DNA of 64,000 nucleotides. Source: Bacillota bacterium (GTDB taxonomy: Bacteria > Bacillota > Clostridia > Christensenellales > Aristaeellaceae). Positions 14,796 to 22,537 of this stretch are shown here, one piece after another; within the stretch, counting starts at the first letter, position 1; each line of letters begins with the position of its first letter. The translations under genes were made by a program, and so were the position numbers. Location of the stretch: contig JAEWVC010000091.1 of assembly GCA_023459275.1 (NCBI GenBank), positions 91,053 to 155,052 on the forward strand. Reading direction: 5' to 3'. The notes beneath the pieces were generated by a model. That model was given only the letters and a program-made list of their open reading frames with translations. It was not told the DNA's origin and searched no databases.

Positions 14796-16015
14796 GCGTT
14801 CCCCTCCTTGACATCATATGCGTTTTCATAAGTTGTGGATGATTCCTTCAGCCAATGGATCGTCCGCTCCGTGGCGGGGTGGAGCGATTTGCCCCGCTCC
14901 CTGACATACTCCGCCGTCCTTTGAAGGGACATAAGCACCGCACCCGAAAGGTCCGTTTGGGAAAGCTCCCTGATCTCATCAAGCCCTGGATAGTTTTCCC
15001 TGTCCGGTTCGGTCTTATCCGCCAGATACAAGATCATGTCCAGGCTCGACATGGGTACGCTTCCCAGCGTATGGCTGGCGATGGCGTGCAGCACCCGCTC
15101 ATCCCGGACACCGTATTCCTCCCTGGCAAGCTCAGCGCCCACAGGCGCGTGCAGCAGCGACCCGGAGTTAAAAACAGAAGGCTCCGCCTGAACATGGTGC
15201 TCCCTGGCGTAGACCTGCAGGCTTGTAAGGTCCATTCCCTTGGCGCAGTCGTGCAAAAGCCCTGCCAGCGCGGCCGCCTGAACGTCCTCCCCGTGGAGGG
15301 AGGCCAGGCGCCTGGCCTCATACGCCACACACAGCGTATGGGCAAAGCGGCCGATGCTCATGGAGGCTGCCAGCCGTTCCATGGAGGGTGCAAACCCAGC
15401 CGGGCTCGGGGCCGCGCCGTACAGCCCCATGACACGGATGTATTCCGTCACCGCCGGCGGAAGCCCTTCCGGCTCCCGGCCTGCCTCAAGCTGTGCCCGA
15501 ACCTCCGTGGAGGAAAGCCCCCAGGCCCTGGCGGAAAGAAAATCGAACCGCGCGCCCCGGCTTTTCAGCTCTTCCTGCAAAGCCAAGGCCGCTTTATCCG
15601 TCCAGCTTCCCTGTCTCCGGCACACCAGAAAGCGGCACATTTGAAACACCCGTTCCGGCTGCCGCCAGTTCAATAAATCGTATAGCGTATCTTCGCCGAT
15701 GATATAGAAAAACGCCGCCCCGGGCATCTGTTCCCGCAAGAGCGCCAGGGTATCCACCGTATAAACCGTGCCTTCCCTGTGCATTTCTATATCCGAGGGG
15801 ACAAATCCCGCCTCCTGTGCCAAGGCCAGCCGCACCATCATCAGCCGCTGCGCAGCCGGTGCCAGGCTTTCCCGCTTGTGGGGCGGGCGGCCCGTGGGCA
15901 GAAACAGTACCTTTTGAAGACCCGCCTCCCGCGCGGCCTCCCTGGCGGCGTATATGTGCGCCAGATGGATGGGGTTGAACGAGCCCCCCATCAGCCCGAT
16001 CCGTTCCTGTTCCAA
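14792..16015 (-). CDS. nadD: Nicotinate-nucleotide adenylyltransferase fused to HD-domain (YqeK-like) hydrolase
   Basis: About 407 residues in two parts. The first 200 are NadD, which makes deamido-NAD from NaMN and ATP: GSFNPIHLAH near the start and the SSTEVRA loop. The second half is an HD phosphohydrolase with HTLCVAYEARRLA and GLLHDCAKGM, like YqeK (an Ap4A hydrolase in relatives). In Bacillus these are separate neighbouring genes; here they form one frame. I prefer the TTG at 16015 with AAGGGGG upstream; an ATG at 16039 also exists but lies within a TATAAT-like sequence. The stop overlaps rsfS by 4 bp. Confidence 0.93.
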   Translation of the reverse strand: MEQERIGLMGGSFNPIHLAHIYAAREAAREAGLQKVLFLPTGRPPHKRESLAPAAQRLMMVRLALAQEAGFVPSDIEMHREGTVYTVDTLALLREQMPGAAFFYIIGEDTLYDLLNWRQPERVFQMCRFLVCRRQGSWTDKAALALQEELKSRGARFDFLSARAWGLSSTEVRAQLEAGREPEGLPPAVTEYIRVMGLYGAAPSPAGFAPSMERLAASMSIGRFAHTLCVAYEARRLASLHGEDVQAAALAGLLHDCAKGMDLTSLQVYAREHHVQAEPSVFNSGSLLHAPVGAELAREEYGVRDERVLHAIASHTLGSVPMSSLDMILYLADKTEPDRENYPGLDEIRELSQTDLSGAVLMSLQRTAEYVRERGKSLHPATERTIHWLKESSTTYENAYDVKEGNA

Positions 16016-16115
16016 CCAAGCGCCCCCTTCCGCTTCCATTATACTCTATACGGGCCGGGCAGGAAAGGGCTGCAGGGAGAAAAAACGGGGAGACAGCGGA
16101 AAAGGAGGGATGAGG

Positions 16116-16161
16116 GATGGGCAGAAAGGCTCTTTTTGAGAAAAAGGCCCTTCTGCCCATC
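16116..16161. repeat. Hairpin related to repeat family C
   Basis: Arms GATGGGCAGAA and TTCTGCCCATC enclose an A/T-rich loop with CTTTTTGAGAAAAAG. It lacks the ATGAAGTTTT lead-in of the other C copies. It abuts D copy 2 directly. Confidence 0.6.
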
Positions 16162-16255
16162 CGGCTCAATCTTCGCCCTGCTTCGCTGCCGCTCGCATGG
16201 CTCGTTTCGCCGGCCTCCTCTACCCTGCCCTTTTCCGCCACAGGCGGGGGCGGGG
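16157..16255 (-). repeat. Repeat family D, copy 2
   Basis: Read on the minus strand, about 98 bp nearly identical to 45055-45153 (about three differences by eye). Ends are CCCCGCCCCCGCCTGTGGCG and GAGCCGGATGG; the middle contains GGCGAAACGAGCCATGCGAG and CAGCGAAGCAGGGCGA. The remaining 16256-16417 holds repeat B and the approach to the plus-strand gene. Confidence 0.85.
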
Positions 16256-16349
16256 TAGAGGATCCCATCCTTTAAAAACTTAATATAGGATCTCACCATA
16301 TAGGATCCTATGCCTTCCACAGAGGGCACGTACCAACAAAACAGACTGT

Positions 16350-16373
16350 GTAGGGACGGCTATCAGCCGCCCG
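16350..16373. repeat. Repeat family B, copy 2
   Basis: GTAGGGACGGCTATCAGCCG then CCCG; the same palindromic core as at 7327. Confidence 0.6.
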
Positions 16374-16417
16374 GCATACAGGCAAGTATACCAGCATCAA
16401 TGAAAAGGGGCATTTAA

Positions 16418-17248
16418 ATGCAGCAGTATCTTGAAAAAACACGCCTGGGCAGCACGCTGGACACTTTGGGCCTCCGGCTTCTGGTGCTCGCCTGCTGTGT
16501 TCTGTGGTTCATTTTTCTCTGGGGCGTTACTTTGGCGGCGCTCATCGCCGGCACGGCTTTCTTTCTGCTGGTAAGCCTGGCCATCCGCTTGGGCAAACAA
16601 AAAACGCTGGTGCACAGGGAGCAGGCGCTGCGCCAGCGCATCGGCGGTGAACTGGCGGTAAGCGCCCTGCCCCTCTCCCCGCCCCGGCAGGCCCATTTTG
16701 AGGCTTCCCTCTGGCTCACCCTGGCCTATCCCCTGCACCTTGACCGCATCACGGAAGACGGCGTACTGTGCAAGCTCGGGGAGGAAACCCTGCTTGTCCG
16801 CTGCCTGAACCGCCATGATTCCATCCCTGTGTCCGCCCAGGACATCATCGATGCCCAGAGGGCGTGCCTGCGGTATCAGGCGGACCGGTGCGTGCTCTGC
16901 GCCGCGGCATCCTTGAGTGCCCCGGCCAGGGCACAGCTTGGCCAGGCGGAGCCCCCCGTGAAGGTGGTGGGCAAGGACCGGCTGATCCGCTTGGCCGGGG
17001 CCGCCGCGCCGGTCACCGACCGGCAGCTTGTGGAGCTTGGCGCCAGAAAAAAGCGCAGCGCTGGCGTACGCGTCTGGCTGGACCACATCCTGGCGCCCCA
17101 CCGTTCCCGGCGGTATTTGCTGTACGGCGCGGGCCTTCTGCTTCTGTACTTCATTACCCGCCTACCCTATTACCCTGTTCCCGCCGTGATCTGCCTGAGC
17201 CTCGCACTCCTGTCCAGGCTTCGCCGCGCAAAGCAGGATGCGCTGTAG
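16418..17248 (+). CDS. Membrane protein with Mrr/restriction-endonuclease-like middle domain (hypothetical)
   Basis: A 276-residue plus-strand protein. Two hydrophobic segments lie at residues about 20-55 and one or two at about 235-268. The soluble middle contains LVRCLNRHDSIPVSAQDI, RYQADRCVLCAA and VVGKDRLIRL, a rhythm that resembles the Mrr-type PD-(D/E)XK fold, but the usual QxK is replaced, so it may be catalytically dead. The start is supported by AAAAGGGG nine bases upstream. It is convergent with the aminotransferase gene (11 bp apart). Function unknown. Confidence 0.75.
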   Translation: MQQYLEKTRLGSTLDTLGLRLLVLACCVLWFIFLWGVTLAALIAGTAFFLLVSLAIRLGKQKTLVHREQALRQRIGGELAVSALPLSPPRQAHFEASLWLTLAYPLHLDRITEDGVLCKLGEETLLVRCLNRHDSIPVSAQDIIDAQRACLRYQADRCVLCAAASLSAPARAQLGQAEPPVKVVGKDRLIRLAGAAAPVTDRQLVELGARKKRSAGVRVWLDHILAPHRSRRYLLYGAGLLLLYFITRLPYYPVPAVICLSLALLSRLRRAKQDAL

Positions 17249-17259
17249 CGTTCCGCGCG

Positions 17260-18399
17260 TCAATATTTTCCCCGGGCGATCTTCGCCACCGCCGCCACGA
17301 AATCATCCATGTGCTGCTCCGTATTGTAAATCCCCACACTGGCCCGGACCGCGCCGGTATCCATGGTGTGCAGCCACCCATGAATGCTGGGGGCGCAATG
17401 CAGCCCACCCCGGACAGCAAACCCCGCCCTGTCCAGGCCGTCGGCAACCTCGCCGCTTTCCATGCCCTTGATGTTGAAGCTCACCACCCCCACCTTGGGC
17501 GCGTCCTCCTCCCCGTAGAGAGTAACCTCATCGATTCCGCGCAGATTATCACGCAATCTTTGCGCCAGCCCGTCCTCATATTCCCTGATCTCCCACAGAT
17601 GCTTGGCCACGAACCGCGCCCCCGCCAAAAGCCCCGCAATCCCCGGCAGGTTCATGGTGCCGCTCTCATATCTATCGGGCAGTTCCTCCGGCTGGAGCAT
17701 GCTCTCTGAGCGGGAGCCGGTGCCCCCTTCCCGGAAGGGTCTCGGGAGCATGCCGTTCCCCAGCAGCAGCACACCCGTGCCGTGGGGGCCCAGCAGCCCC
17801 TTGTGCCCCGCCATGGCCACCATATCCGCGTTCAGCGCCTTGGGGCTCACATCCAGCACGCCGGCGGTCTGCGCAGCGTCAATCAGAACAGGCACACCGT
17901 TTTCCCGGCATACCAGCGAAAGGCGGCTCACCGGCTGCACGATGCCCGTCACGTTGGAAGCATGGTTCAAAACTACCAGCGCCGTGCGCGGGCCGATGGC
18001 GCCCTGGAGCTGATGGGGGGTCAGCAGCCCGTCCCTGCCCGGCTCCAGCACCTTCAGGGAGATCATCCCCTGCCGCTCATACCCCGTCAGCACCCGCATC
18101 ACGGCGTTGTGCTCACTGTGGCTGACGATCACCTCATCCCCCTGGCAAAGGCTGCCGCGGATGGCGATATTCAGGCTGTCGGTGCAATTGCTTGTAAAGA
18201 TGACATGTTCCGGTTTTTCCATACGGAACATTTCCGCCAGGCAATCCCTGCAAGCCCCGAGCACCCGGCCGCCGGCCAGCGAGATGCGGTGCCCCGCCCG
18301 GCCGGGATTCCCGCCAATACGGTTCAGCGTCCCGGCCATGGCCCGCACCACCTGGGGCGGCTTGGGAAAGCTGGTGGCCGCGTTGTCCAGATAGATCAT
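17260..18399 (-). CDS. Cysteine-desulfurase-like aminotransferase class V protein
   Basis: A 379-residue PLP enzyme with N-terminal IYLDNAATSFPKPPQVV, the PLP-lysine loop MAGHKGLLGPHGTG, and a late cysteine in VRGGLHCAPSIHGW. This pattern matches the EF2568-type subfamily (TIGR01977), whose members are linked to selenium or sulfur mobilisation. The ATG at 18399 is used instead of an upstream frame extension. It is transcribed away from the DUF3343 gene at 18485, and both probably belong to one Se/S transfer pathway. No selD or selA is visible in the window. Confidence 0.92.
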   Translation of the reverse strand: MIYLDNAATSFPKPPQVVRAMAGTLNRIGGNPGRAGHRISLAGGRVLGACRDCLAEMFRMEKPEHVIFTSNCTDSLNIAIRGSLCQGDEVIVSHSEHNAVMRVLTGYERQGMISLKVLEPGRDGLLTPHQLQGAIGPRTALVVLNHASNVTGIVQPVSRLSLVCRENGVPVLIDAAQTAGVLDVSPKALNADMVAMAGHKGLLGPHGTGVLLLGNGMLPRPFREGGTGSRSESMLQPEELPDRYESGTMNLPGIAGLLAGARFVAKHLWEIREYEDGLAQRLRDNLRGIDEVTLYGEEDAPKVGVVSFNIKGMESGEVADGLDRAGFAVRGGLHCAPSIHGWLHTMDTGAVRASVGIYNTEQHMDDFVAAVAKIARGKY

Positions 18400-18484
18400 C
18401 GTCCGGCCTCTCTTCCCTTGTTCTTTGCGCACCAAGCGCTTCCTGACCGTATACTATATGAGGAGGGAAGGAGGATTTAACCCT

Positions 18485-18751
18485 ATGGACGAGATTTTCG
18501 GCATCGCCGCCTTCCGCTCCAGGCAGCAGGTGCTTCGCTTTGAGTCGGCCCTGAAGCGCGCGGGCGTACGGGCCGGCGTGGTGGCGACTCCCCGGGACGT
18601 GGCCGTAGGCTGCGGGCTCTCCGTCCGCTTTGATATGCAAAATGCCAGGGAGGTCAAAGACATCTATATGCAGGCACGGCCCAGCAACCTGATCGGATTT
18701 TACCAGGTAGAGCGCACGGGCAGGGACCGCCCCAGCTGCCGGCGGCTGTAG
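18485..18751 (+). CDS. DUF3343 protein, putative Se/S carrier
   Basis: An 88-residue protein with the DUF3343 (PF11823) layout: FRSRQQVLRFESALKRAG, then VVATPRDVAVGCGLSVRF, whose CG pair is the family hallmark. Relatives are thought to carry labile selenium or sulfur. The ATG at 18485 follows AAGGAGG by ten bases; the longer frame to 18425 has no site. It is divergent from the cysteine-desulfurase-like gene, a pairing common in Clostridia and supporting a joint role. Confidence 0.88.
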   Translation: MDEIFGIAAFRSRQQVLRFESALKRAGVRAGVVATPRDVAVGCGLSVRFDMQNAREVKDIYMQARPSNLIGFYQVERTGRDRPSCRRL

Positions 18752-18776
18752 CAAGCCACACAATATGGCGGATACA

Positions 18777-18812
18777 AAATGCCGGGCTTCCGCCATGGGA
18801 GCCCGGCATTTT
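18777..18812. terminator. Bidirectional terminator
   Basis: Stem AAAATGCCGGGCT with AGCCCGGCATTTT around a 10-nt loop. It has T runs in both directions, serving DUF3343 on plus and the S-component gene on minus. Confidence 0.85.
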
Positions 18813-18823
18813 CGTTGATGCAG

Positions 18824-19375
18824 TTATAGCTTTGCCGCCTTTTTTACCCCCGGGATCACCGGCACCGCCACCGCCATGGCCAGCAGCGCGGTAACAATCT
18901 GCTGCACCTGCTGGGTGGCACCGGCTGCCAGCATCGCCGTAAACGGCGTACCCTTCATGGAGGAGAGCATCAGCGCCATGCCCGCGGCGATGACGGCAAA
19001 CTTCACCACTGCCGAAACAACACCGGCCACCGTCCAGGGCAGAAGCTGGATCTTGCCCGTTTTTTTCAGCGCCGGCGCGGCCACAAGGGCATAGAGCAAC
19101 ACCAGTATAACATTGCCCACGATGATGAAGGGCACCAGCGGCAGCTTGGCATACTGCTGCAAAAGCGCCACCAGCGGCGCGGCCACGGAAAGGGCAAGCC
19201 CGGACCACAGCCCGATCAGGCTGGATGCCACGATCAGGCAAAGGTTGACAAGCGTTCCGATCAGGTAGGCTGAAATGGTCACATCCACAGGAATAAGCCG
19301 AATGTACTGGAACACGATAGACAGGGCCAGTATGGCCGCCGTCATGGTGATTTGCTTTGTTTTTATGGATTGCAT
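18824..19375 (-). CDS. ECF transporter S component
   Basis: A 183-residue protein with about six hydrophobic segments. It looks like an S component of an energy-coupling-factor vitamin transporter: a short basic N-terminus with KTKQITMTAAILALSIVFQY, then compact helices with small residues. The vitamin cannot be assigned. The energising EcfA/EcfT subunits are not in the window, as in group II systems. It overlaps the TM1266-type gene by 13 bp and shares its leader (19685-19823). Confidence 0.82.
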   Translation of the reverse strand: MQSIKTKQITMTAAILALSIVFQYIRLIPVDVTISAYLIGTLVNLCLIVASSLIGLWSGLALSVAAPLVALLQQYAKLPLVPFIIVGNVILVLLYALVAAPALKKTGKIQLLPWTVAGVVSAVVKFAVIAAGMALMLSSMKGTPFTAMLAAGATQQVQQIVTALLAMAVAVPVIPGVKKAAKL

Positions 19376-19662
19376 AAAATATCTTCCTCCTTTTCAGTCC
19401 CTCTTTTGCTTTTTGCCGAGGTCAGGGCGCTTTTTACCTGGACGCCCGCCAGGTTTCCCAGTTTGCCCGTCATGGCTCCGATGCGGTCGTTGGCGCCTTC
19501 CACGATCAGGCCGATGACGGCAATGCCTGTTTCCTTATCCGGCACGCCGATACGGCCCCTGATCATGTCCCCGAAGCCGCTCAAGATCCTGTTGACCTGG
19601 GCCGCCTGGCTCCTGTCCTCGATCACGATCCCCACAAACCCCAGCCGATCCTCCGGCGCCAT
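19363..19662 (-). CDS. TM1266-family regulator (iron-only hydrogenase system type)
   Basis: A 99-residue small protein with an ACT-like fold pattern: RLGFVGIVIEDRSQAAQVN, then GRIGVP and GIAVIGLIVEGANDRIGAMTG. This is the TM1266/TIGR03959 family, usually found near [FeFe]-hydrogenase genes. The ATG at 19662 is supported by AAAGGAGGG. Coupling to an ECF S component is less usual. An intrinsic terminator lies 23-55 bp before the start, so expression probably requires read-through. Confidence 0.85.
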   Translation of the reverse strand: MAPEDRLGFVGIVIEDRSQAAQVNRILSGFGDMIRGRIGVPDKETGIAVIGLIVEGANDRIGAMTGKLGNLAGVQVKSALTSAKSKRGTEKEEDILCNP

Positions 19663-19684
19663 GGAATTCCCTCCTTTCGTTCCC

Positions 19685-19823
19685 AAAAAAAGACAGCTCG
19701 GCATATTACCGGCTGTCCAAAACGATGCGCATCTTATGTGCTTCCCCCTTCCTTCTTGGGCCTTGGCGAACCTTGGCCCTGAAACAGGAGTTTCATATCC
19801 TGCCAATTTCAAATGCTGATTTG
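19685..19823 (-). promoter_or_regulatory. Structured leader with terminator upstream of TM1266-ECF genes
   Basis: On the minus strand three hairpins follow each other: CAAAT...ATTTG (19810-19823), TGAAAC...GTTTCA (19780-19795) and GGGCCAAGG-TTCG-CCAAGGCCC (19758-19779). An intrinsic terminator, GACAGC...GCTGTC plus seven T, covers 19685-19717. The terminator ends about 14 nt before the ribosome-binding site. I could not match it to the FMN, TPP, cobalamin, THF, preQ1 or Moco riboswitch consensus from memory. It may simply end ctpA transcription. Confidence 0.55.
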
Positions 19824-19917
19824 CCGCTTTGGGCCCATCAACATCCGCCATTGGCATCACAGCCGCTCCCCCGCACGCTCCCGCTAGGGTTTGCAGCACA
19901 TCCTGACCTGGAAAACC

Positions 19918-21138
19918 TTACTGGATTTTCTCCCGGAGCACTTCCACGGCCTTGCTCAATTGCGGATCGTTCATATCCCCAATCTCGTACATGCCGTTGT
20001 CACCCTCGGGCAATTTCGCTTCCACATCAGGCGTGATCCCCTTTTTGTGCACCTGATGCCCGTCGGGGGTGAAATACTGCGCCACCGTAAGCTGCATCCC
20101 GGCGCCCTTGTCTCCGATGGGGATCACATACTGGATGATTCCCTTGCCGTAGGAAGTGACGCCCACGATGGTGGCCGCGCCATGGTCCTGGAGCGCCCCG
20201 GAAAGCACCTCGGAGGCAGAGGCGGAATTTTCGTTGACGATCACCGCCAGCGGGATATCCAGCTTGCCCGCGGTGGCGGAAACGTACTCCCGCTCGCCCG
20301 CGCGGTTTTCGGAATAATAGATGGTTCCCCCATCCAGGAACATATCAGCGATGGCCACGGCGTCGTCCACCCAGCCGCCGGGGTTGTCGCGAAGGTCGAT
20401 GATCAGGCCCTTTGCGCCCTGGGCGGTGAGGTTGTCCAGCTCCTCCTTGAAGGCAACGCTGCAATCCCCGGCGAATTCGTACAGGCTGATGATGCCGATG
20501 TCGCCTTCCACCAGGGCGGCTTCCACCCGGTTCACCTGGACATTGGCCCTGGGCACGGTGAAGGTAAGCGTATCCTCGCCCCTTCGCATAGTCACATCCA
20601 CCGTTTCGCCCACGGTGCCGCGCATGATGTCCACCGCGTCCTGCAGGTTGTTGGCATCCACATCCAGATCATCCACACGCATCAATACATCGCCCTTGTG
20701 GATGCCGGTCGCCTGGGCGGGGCTTCCCTTGAACACCCGGATCACCGTGCACACCATGGTATCATAATTGGCGGAAATCTGTATACCGATGCCTGCGTAC
20801 TTCCCCTCATCCTCTTCCCAGAGCTCCTGGTATTCCTCCGGGCTGTAATAAAAGGTATAGGGGTCTTCCAGTCCATAGAGCAACCCGCGCTCCGCATATT
20901 CGATCAGGGTGGGCACATCCGGCTCCTGATAGTAGTTTTCTTCCACTACCTGAAGCACCTCGTCCAGCTCCTGATACTGCTGGAGCCGTTCATACTCCTC
21001 CTTGGAGATGGTGACCATCTCCTCCGAAACCCCAGGCGTTGACGGAGCGGTGCCCAAATGCCAGGGAATACCTACGGTACAGCCCGTAAGCAGGACCACG
21101 GCCATGACGCACACGGCCAGCATTTGCGTTTTCTTCAT
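19918..21138 (-). CDS. Carboxyl-terminal processing protease (S41), lipoprotein
   Basis: A 406-residue CtpA-type serine protease. A lipoprotein signal ends in LLTGC (Cys near residue 20), so it is anchored outside the membrane. A PDZ domain covers about residues 100-185 (GIGIQISANYDTMVCTVI then GDVLMRVDDL). The protease core has the Ser in ENSASASEVLSGAL and the Lys in TSYGKGIIQ. It probably trims extracytoplasmic proteins. A PucR/CdaR-like gene lies immediately upstream. Confidence 0.95.
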   Translation of the reverse strand: MKKTQMLAVCVMAVVLLTGCTVGIPWHLGTAPSTPGVSEEMVTISKEEYERLQQYQELDEVLQVVEENYYQEPDVPTLIEYAERGLLYGLEDPYTFYYSPEEYQELWEEDEGKYAGIGIQISANYDTMVCTVIRVFKGSPAQATGIHKGDVLMRVDDLDVDANNLQDAVDIMRGTVGETVDVTMRRGEDTLTFTVPRANVQVNRVEAALVEGDIGIISLYEFAGDCSVAFKEELDNLTAQGAKGLIIDLRDNPGGWVDDAVAIADMFLDGGTIYYSENRAGEREYVSATAGKLDIPLAVIVNENSASASEVLSGALQDHGAATIVGVTSYGKGIIQYVIPIGDKGAGMQLTVAQYFTPDGHQVHKKGITPDVEAKLPEGDNGMYEIGDMNDPQLSKAVEVLREKIQ

Positions 21139-21166
21139 ACTCCGCCTTTCCTTGCCGCCGGCCGGA

Positions 21167-22234
21167 TCAATGGATCTGCTGGGGCTTTTCGCTGCCGCAC
21201 TTCCTAAGTTCCAGCAGGATCTTGAAGGTCACGGCATCCTCGAACTTGCGAAGGTCCAAACCGATCTGCCGCTGCACCTTGTCCAGGCGGTAGACCAGGG
21301 TATTCCTGTGGATGTACAGCTGCCGCGCCGTATCCGACAGGTTCAGGTCCTTCTTGAAGAACATTTCAATGGTGTAAAGCATTTCCTCGTTGAACAGCCG
21401 CGCCGTTTTGCGGTTGAACAGCAGGCCGTGGTAATAGGCGCTGATATCCCTGGGCAGCTCGGTCAAAAAGCGTTCCAGCATCAGCCGGCTGAACACGTGA
21501 ATGCTGCTGTCGGGCTGGAAGATGCGGCCCACTTCGATGGCCCTGCGGGCCTCGCGATAGCTTTCCCCCAGGGAGGACAGGCTATGCCGCGGCTCGCCGA
21601 TGCCCACCGTCATCTGGTGGGCCGTTTCGCTCATCAGCGTCTCCTGCAGCGCCTGGGCAAATTGCCGCAAATCATCCGCATCGTCCACGGAGGCCATGTC
21701 CTTCAAAAGCGCCACCATGTGCCTGTCGATCTCCACCAGCACGTCGCCTTCCGCCTGGGGCACAATCTCCTGCAGCAGGGAATATGCGCTGCCGGCGCCT
21801 GTTTGAACCATGTGGAACAGCATTACGCACCGGTCCATCTCCATGGGGATTTGATGCTCGTTGGCCAGCGCCTCCAACTCGGACCCACTGATCTCCTCAC
21901 GGAGCGCCCGGCGGTACACATCCCCCACATCGGCCACAGACACACCCGCCTGCGTCAGTGCCTGCAGCATGGCCTCCGCCAGGATCAGCACGTCCTGTGC
22001 GCCCGGGGTATCCTCCCTGCAGGCAGCCACCAAAAATGGCTGGCTATCCACCCCGCGGTACAAATAATCCTCAGCATGAAGGGTTTGGCCCGCTTTCAGG
22101 TCCTTGGGCAAGAAACGGGATGCCGCCTCCTCCGGATAAATCGCCTCTCCATGGCCGTCCAAAAGAAGAACAGGCACGCTCAAGCCGGAAAACACCTGGG
22201 CGACCTGTTTTACGAACCGCTTATCAAACAACAC
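21167..22234 (-). CDS. PucR/CdaR-like transcriptional regulator
   Basis: About 355 residues. The C-terminus is the PucR-type helix-turn-helix (LSDTARQLYIHRNTLVYRLD) and the middle is a GGDEF-like regulatory domain containing VGIGEPRHSLSSLGESYREA. The N-terminus contains a small sensor region (VPVLLLDGHGEAIYPEE). AAAGGAG sits 8 bases before a GTG at 22234; the ATGs further upstream (22267, 22258) lack a site. The regulated genes are unknown; the ctpA gene 28 bp downstream is the obvious neighbour. A TACAAT -10-like box lies about 50 bp upstream. Confidence 0.88.
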   Translation of the reverse strand: MLFDKRFVKQVAQVFSGLSVPVLLLDGHGEAIYPEEAASRFLPKDLKAGQTLHAEDYLYRGVDSQPFLVAACREDTPGAQDVLILAEAMLQALTQAGVSVADVGDVYRRALREEISGSELEALANEHQIPMEMDRCVMLFHMVQTGAGSAYSLLQEIVPQAEGDVLVEIDRHMVALLKDMASVDDADDLRQFAQALQETLMSETAHQMTVGIGEPRHSLSSLGESYREARRAIEVGRIFQPDSSIHVFSRLMLERFLTELPRDISAYYHGLLFNRKTARLFNEEMLYTIEMFFKKDLNLSDTARQLYIHRNTLVYRLDKVQRQIGLDLRKFEDAVTFKILLELRKCGSEKPQQIH

Positions 22235-22341
22235 TTGGATAACTCCTTTCACCGTCATCTGGTGCAAATATCATCGCTTATTGTACCACATGTCCCCGTG
22301 TCTGAAAAGCGGAAAAACGCGAAATTTTGTGAACATTTCAT

Positions 22342-22381
22342 AAAAAAAAGCGGTTTTTCAAAAATCCCGCACCGCTTTTTT
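22342..22381. terminator. Probable bidirectional terminator
   Basis: Stem AAAAAAGCGGT with ACCGCTTTTTT around a 16-nt loop, between msmX-type gene and the PucR-like gene. With the terminator at 22460 it is the main content of this 300 bp gap. Confidence 0.65.
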
Positions 22382-22459
22382 CCTCTCATAATGCGTAAAG
22401 AGCGGTGCCTGCGCCACGGAAGCCCCTTCTGCAGCCGAATTCCCTTCCCCGGGCAACTT

Positions 22460-22489
22460 AAAACGGCGCACCACATGAACGGTGCGCCG
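22460..22489 (-). terminator. Terminator after MsmX-type ATPase
   Basis: A perfect 9-bp stem CGGCGCACC with GGTGCGCCG and an 8-nt loop, followed on the minus strand by TTTT. It lies about 50 bp after the stop. Confidence 0.75.
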
Positions 22490-22537
22490 CTGAAAAATTG
22501 TATCTTCGGGATAAGGAAACCCACTCTGCCAAAAGGC

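Noticed and set aside
19685..19823. Known riboswitch class (FMN, TPP, cobalamin, THF, preQ1, Moco) upstream of the S-component operon
   Set aside because: None of the conserved core sequences I know from these classes is present; only generic hairpins are seen.
19685..19899. An N-terminal extension of the TM1266-like protein to 19899
   Set aside because: It would cover the hairpins and the terminator; a good ribosome site precedes the ATG at 19662.
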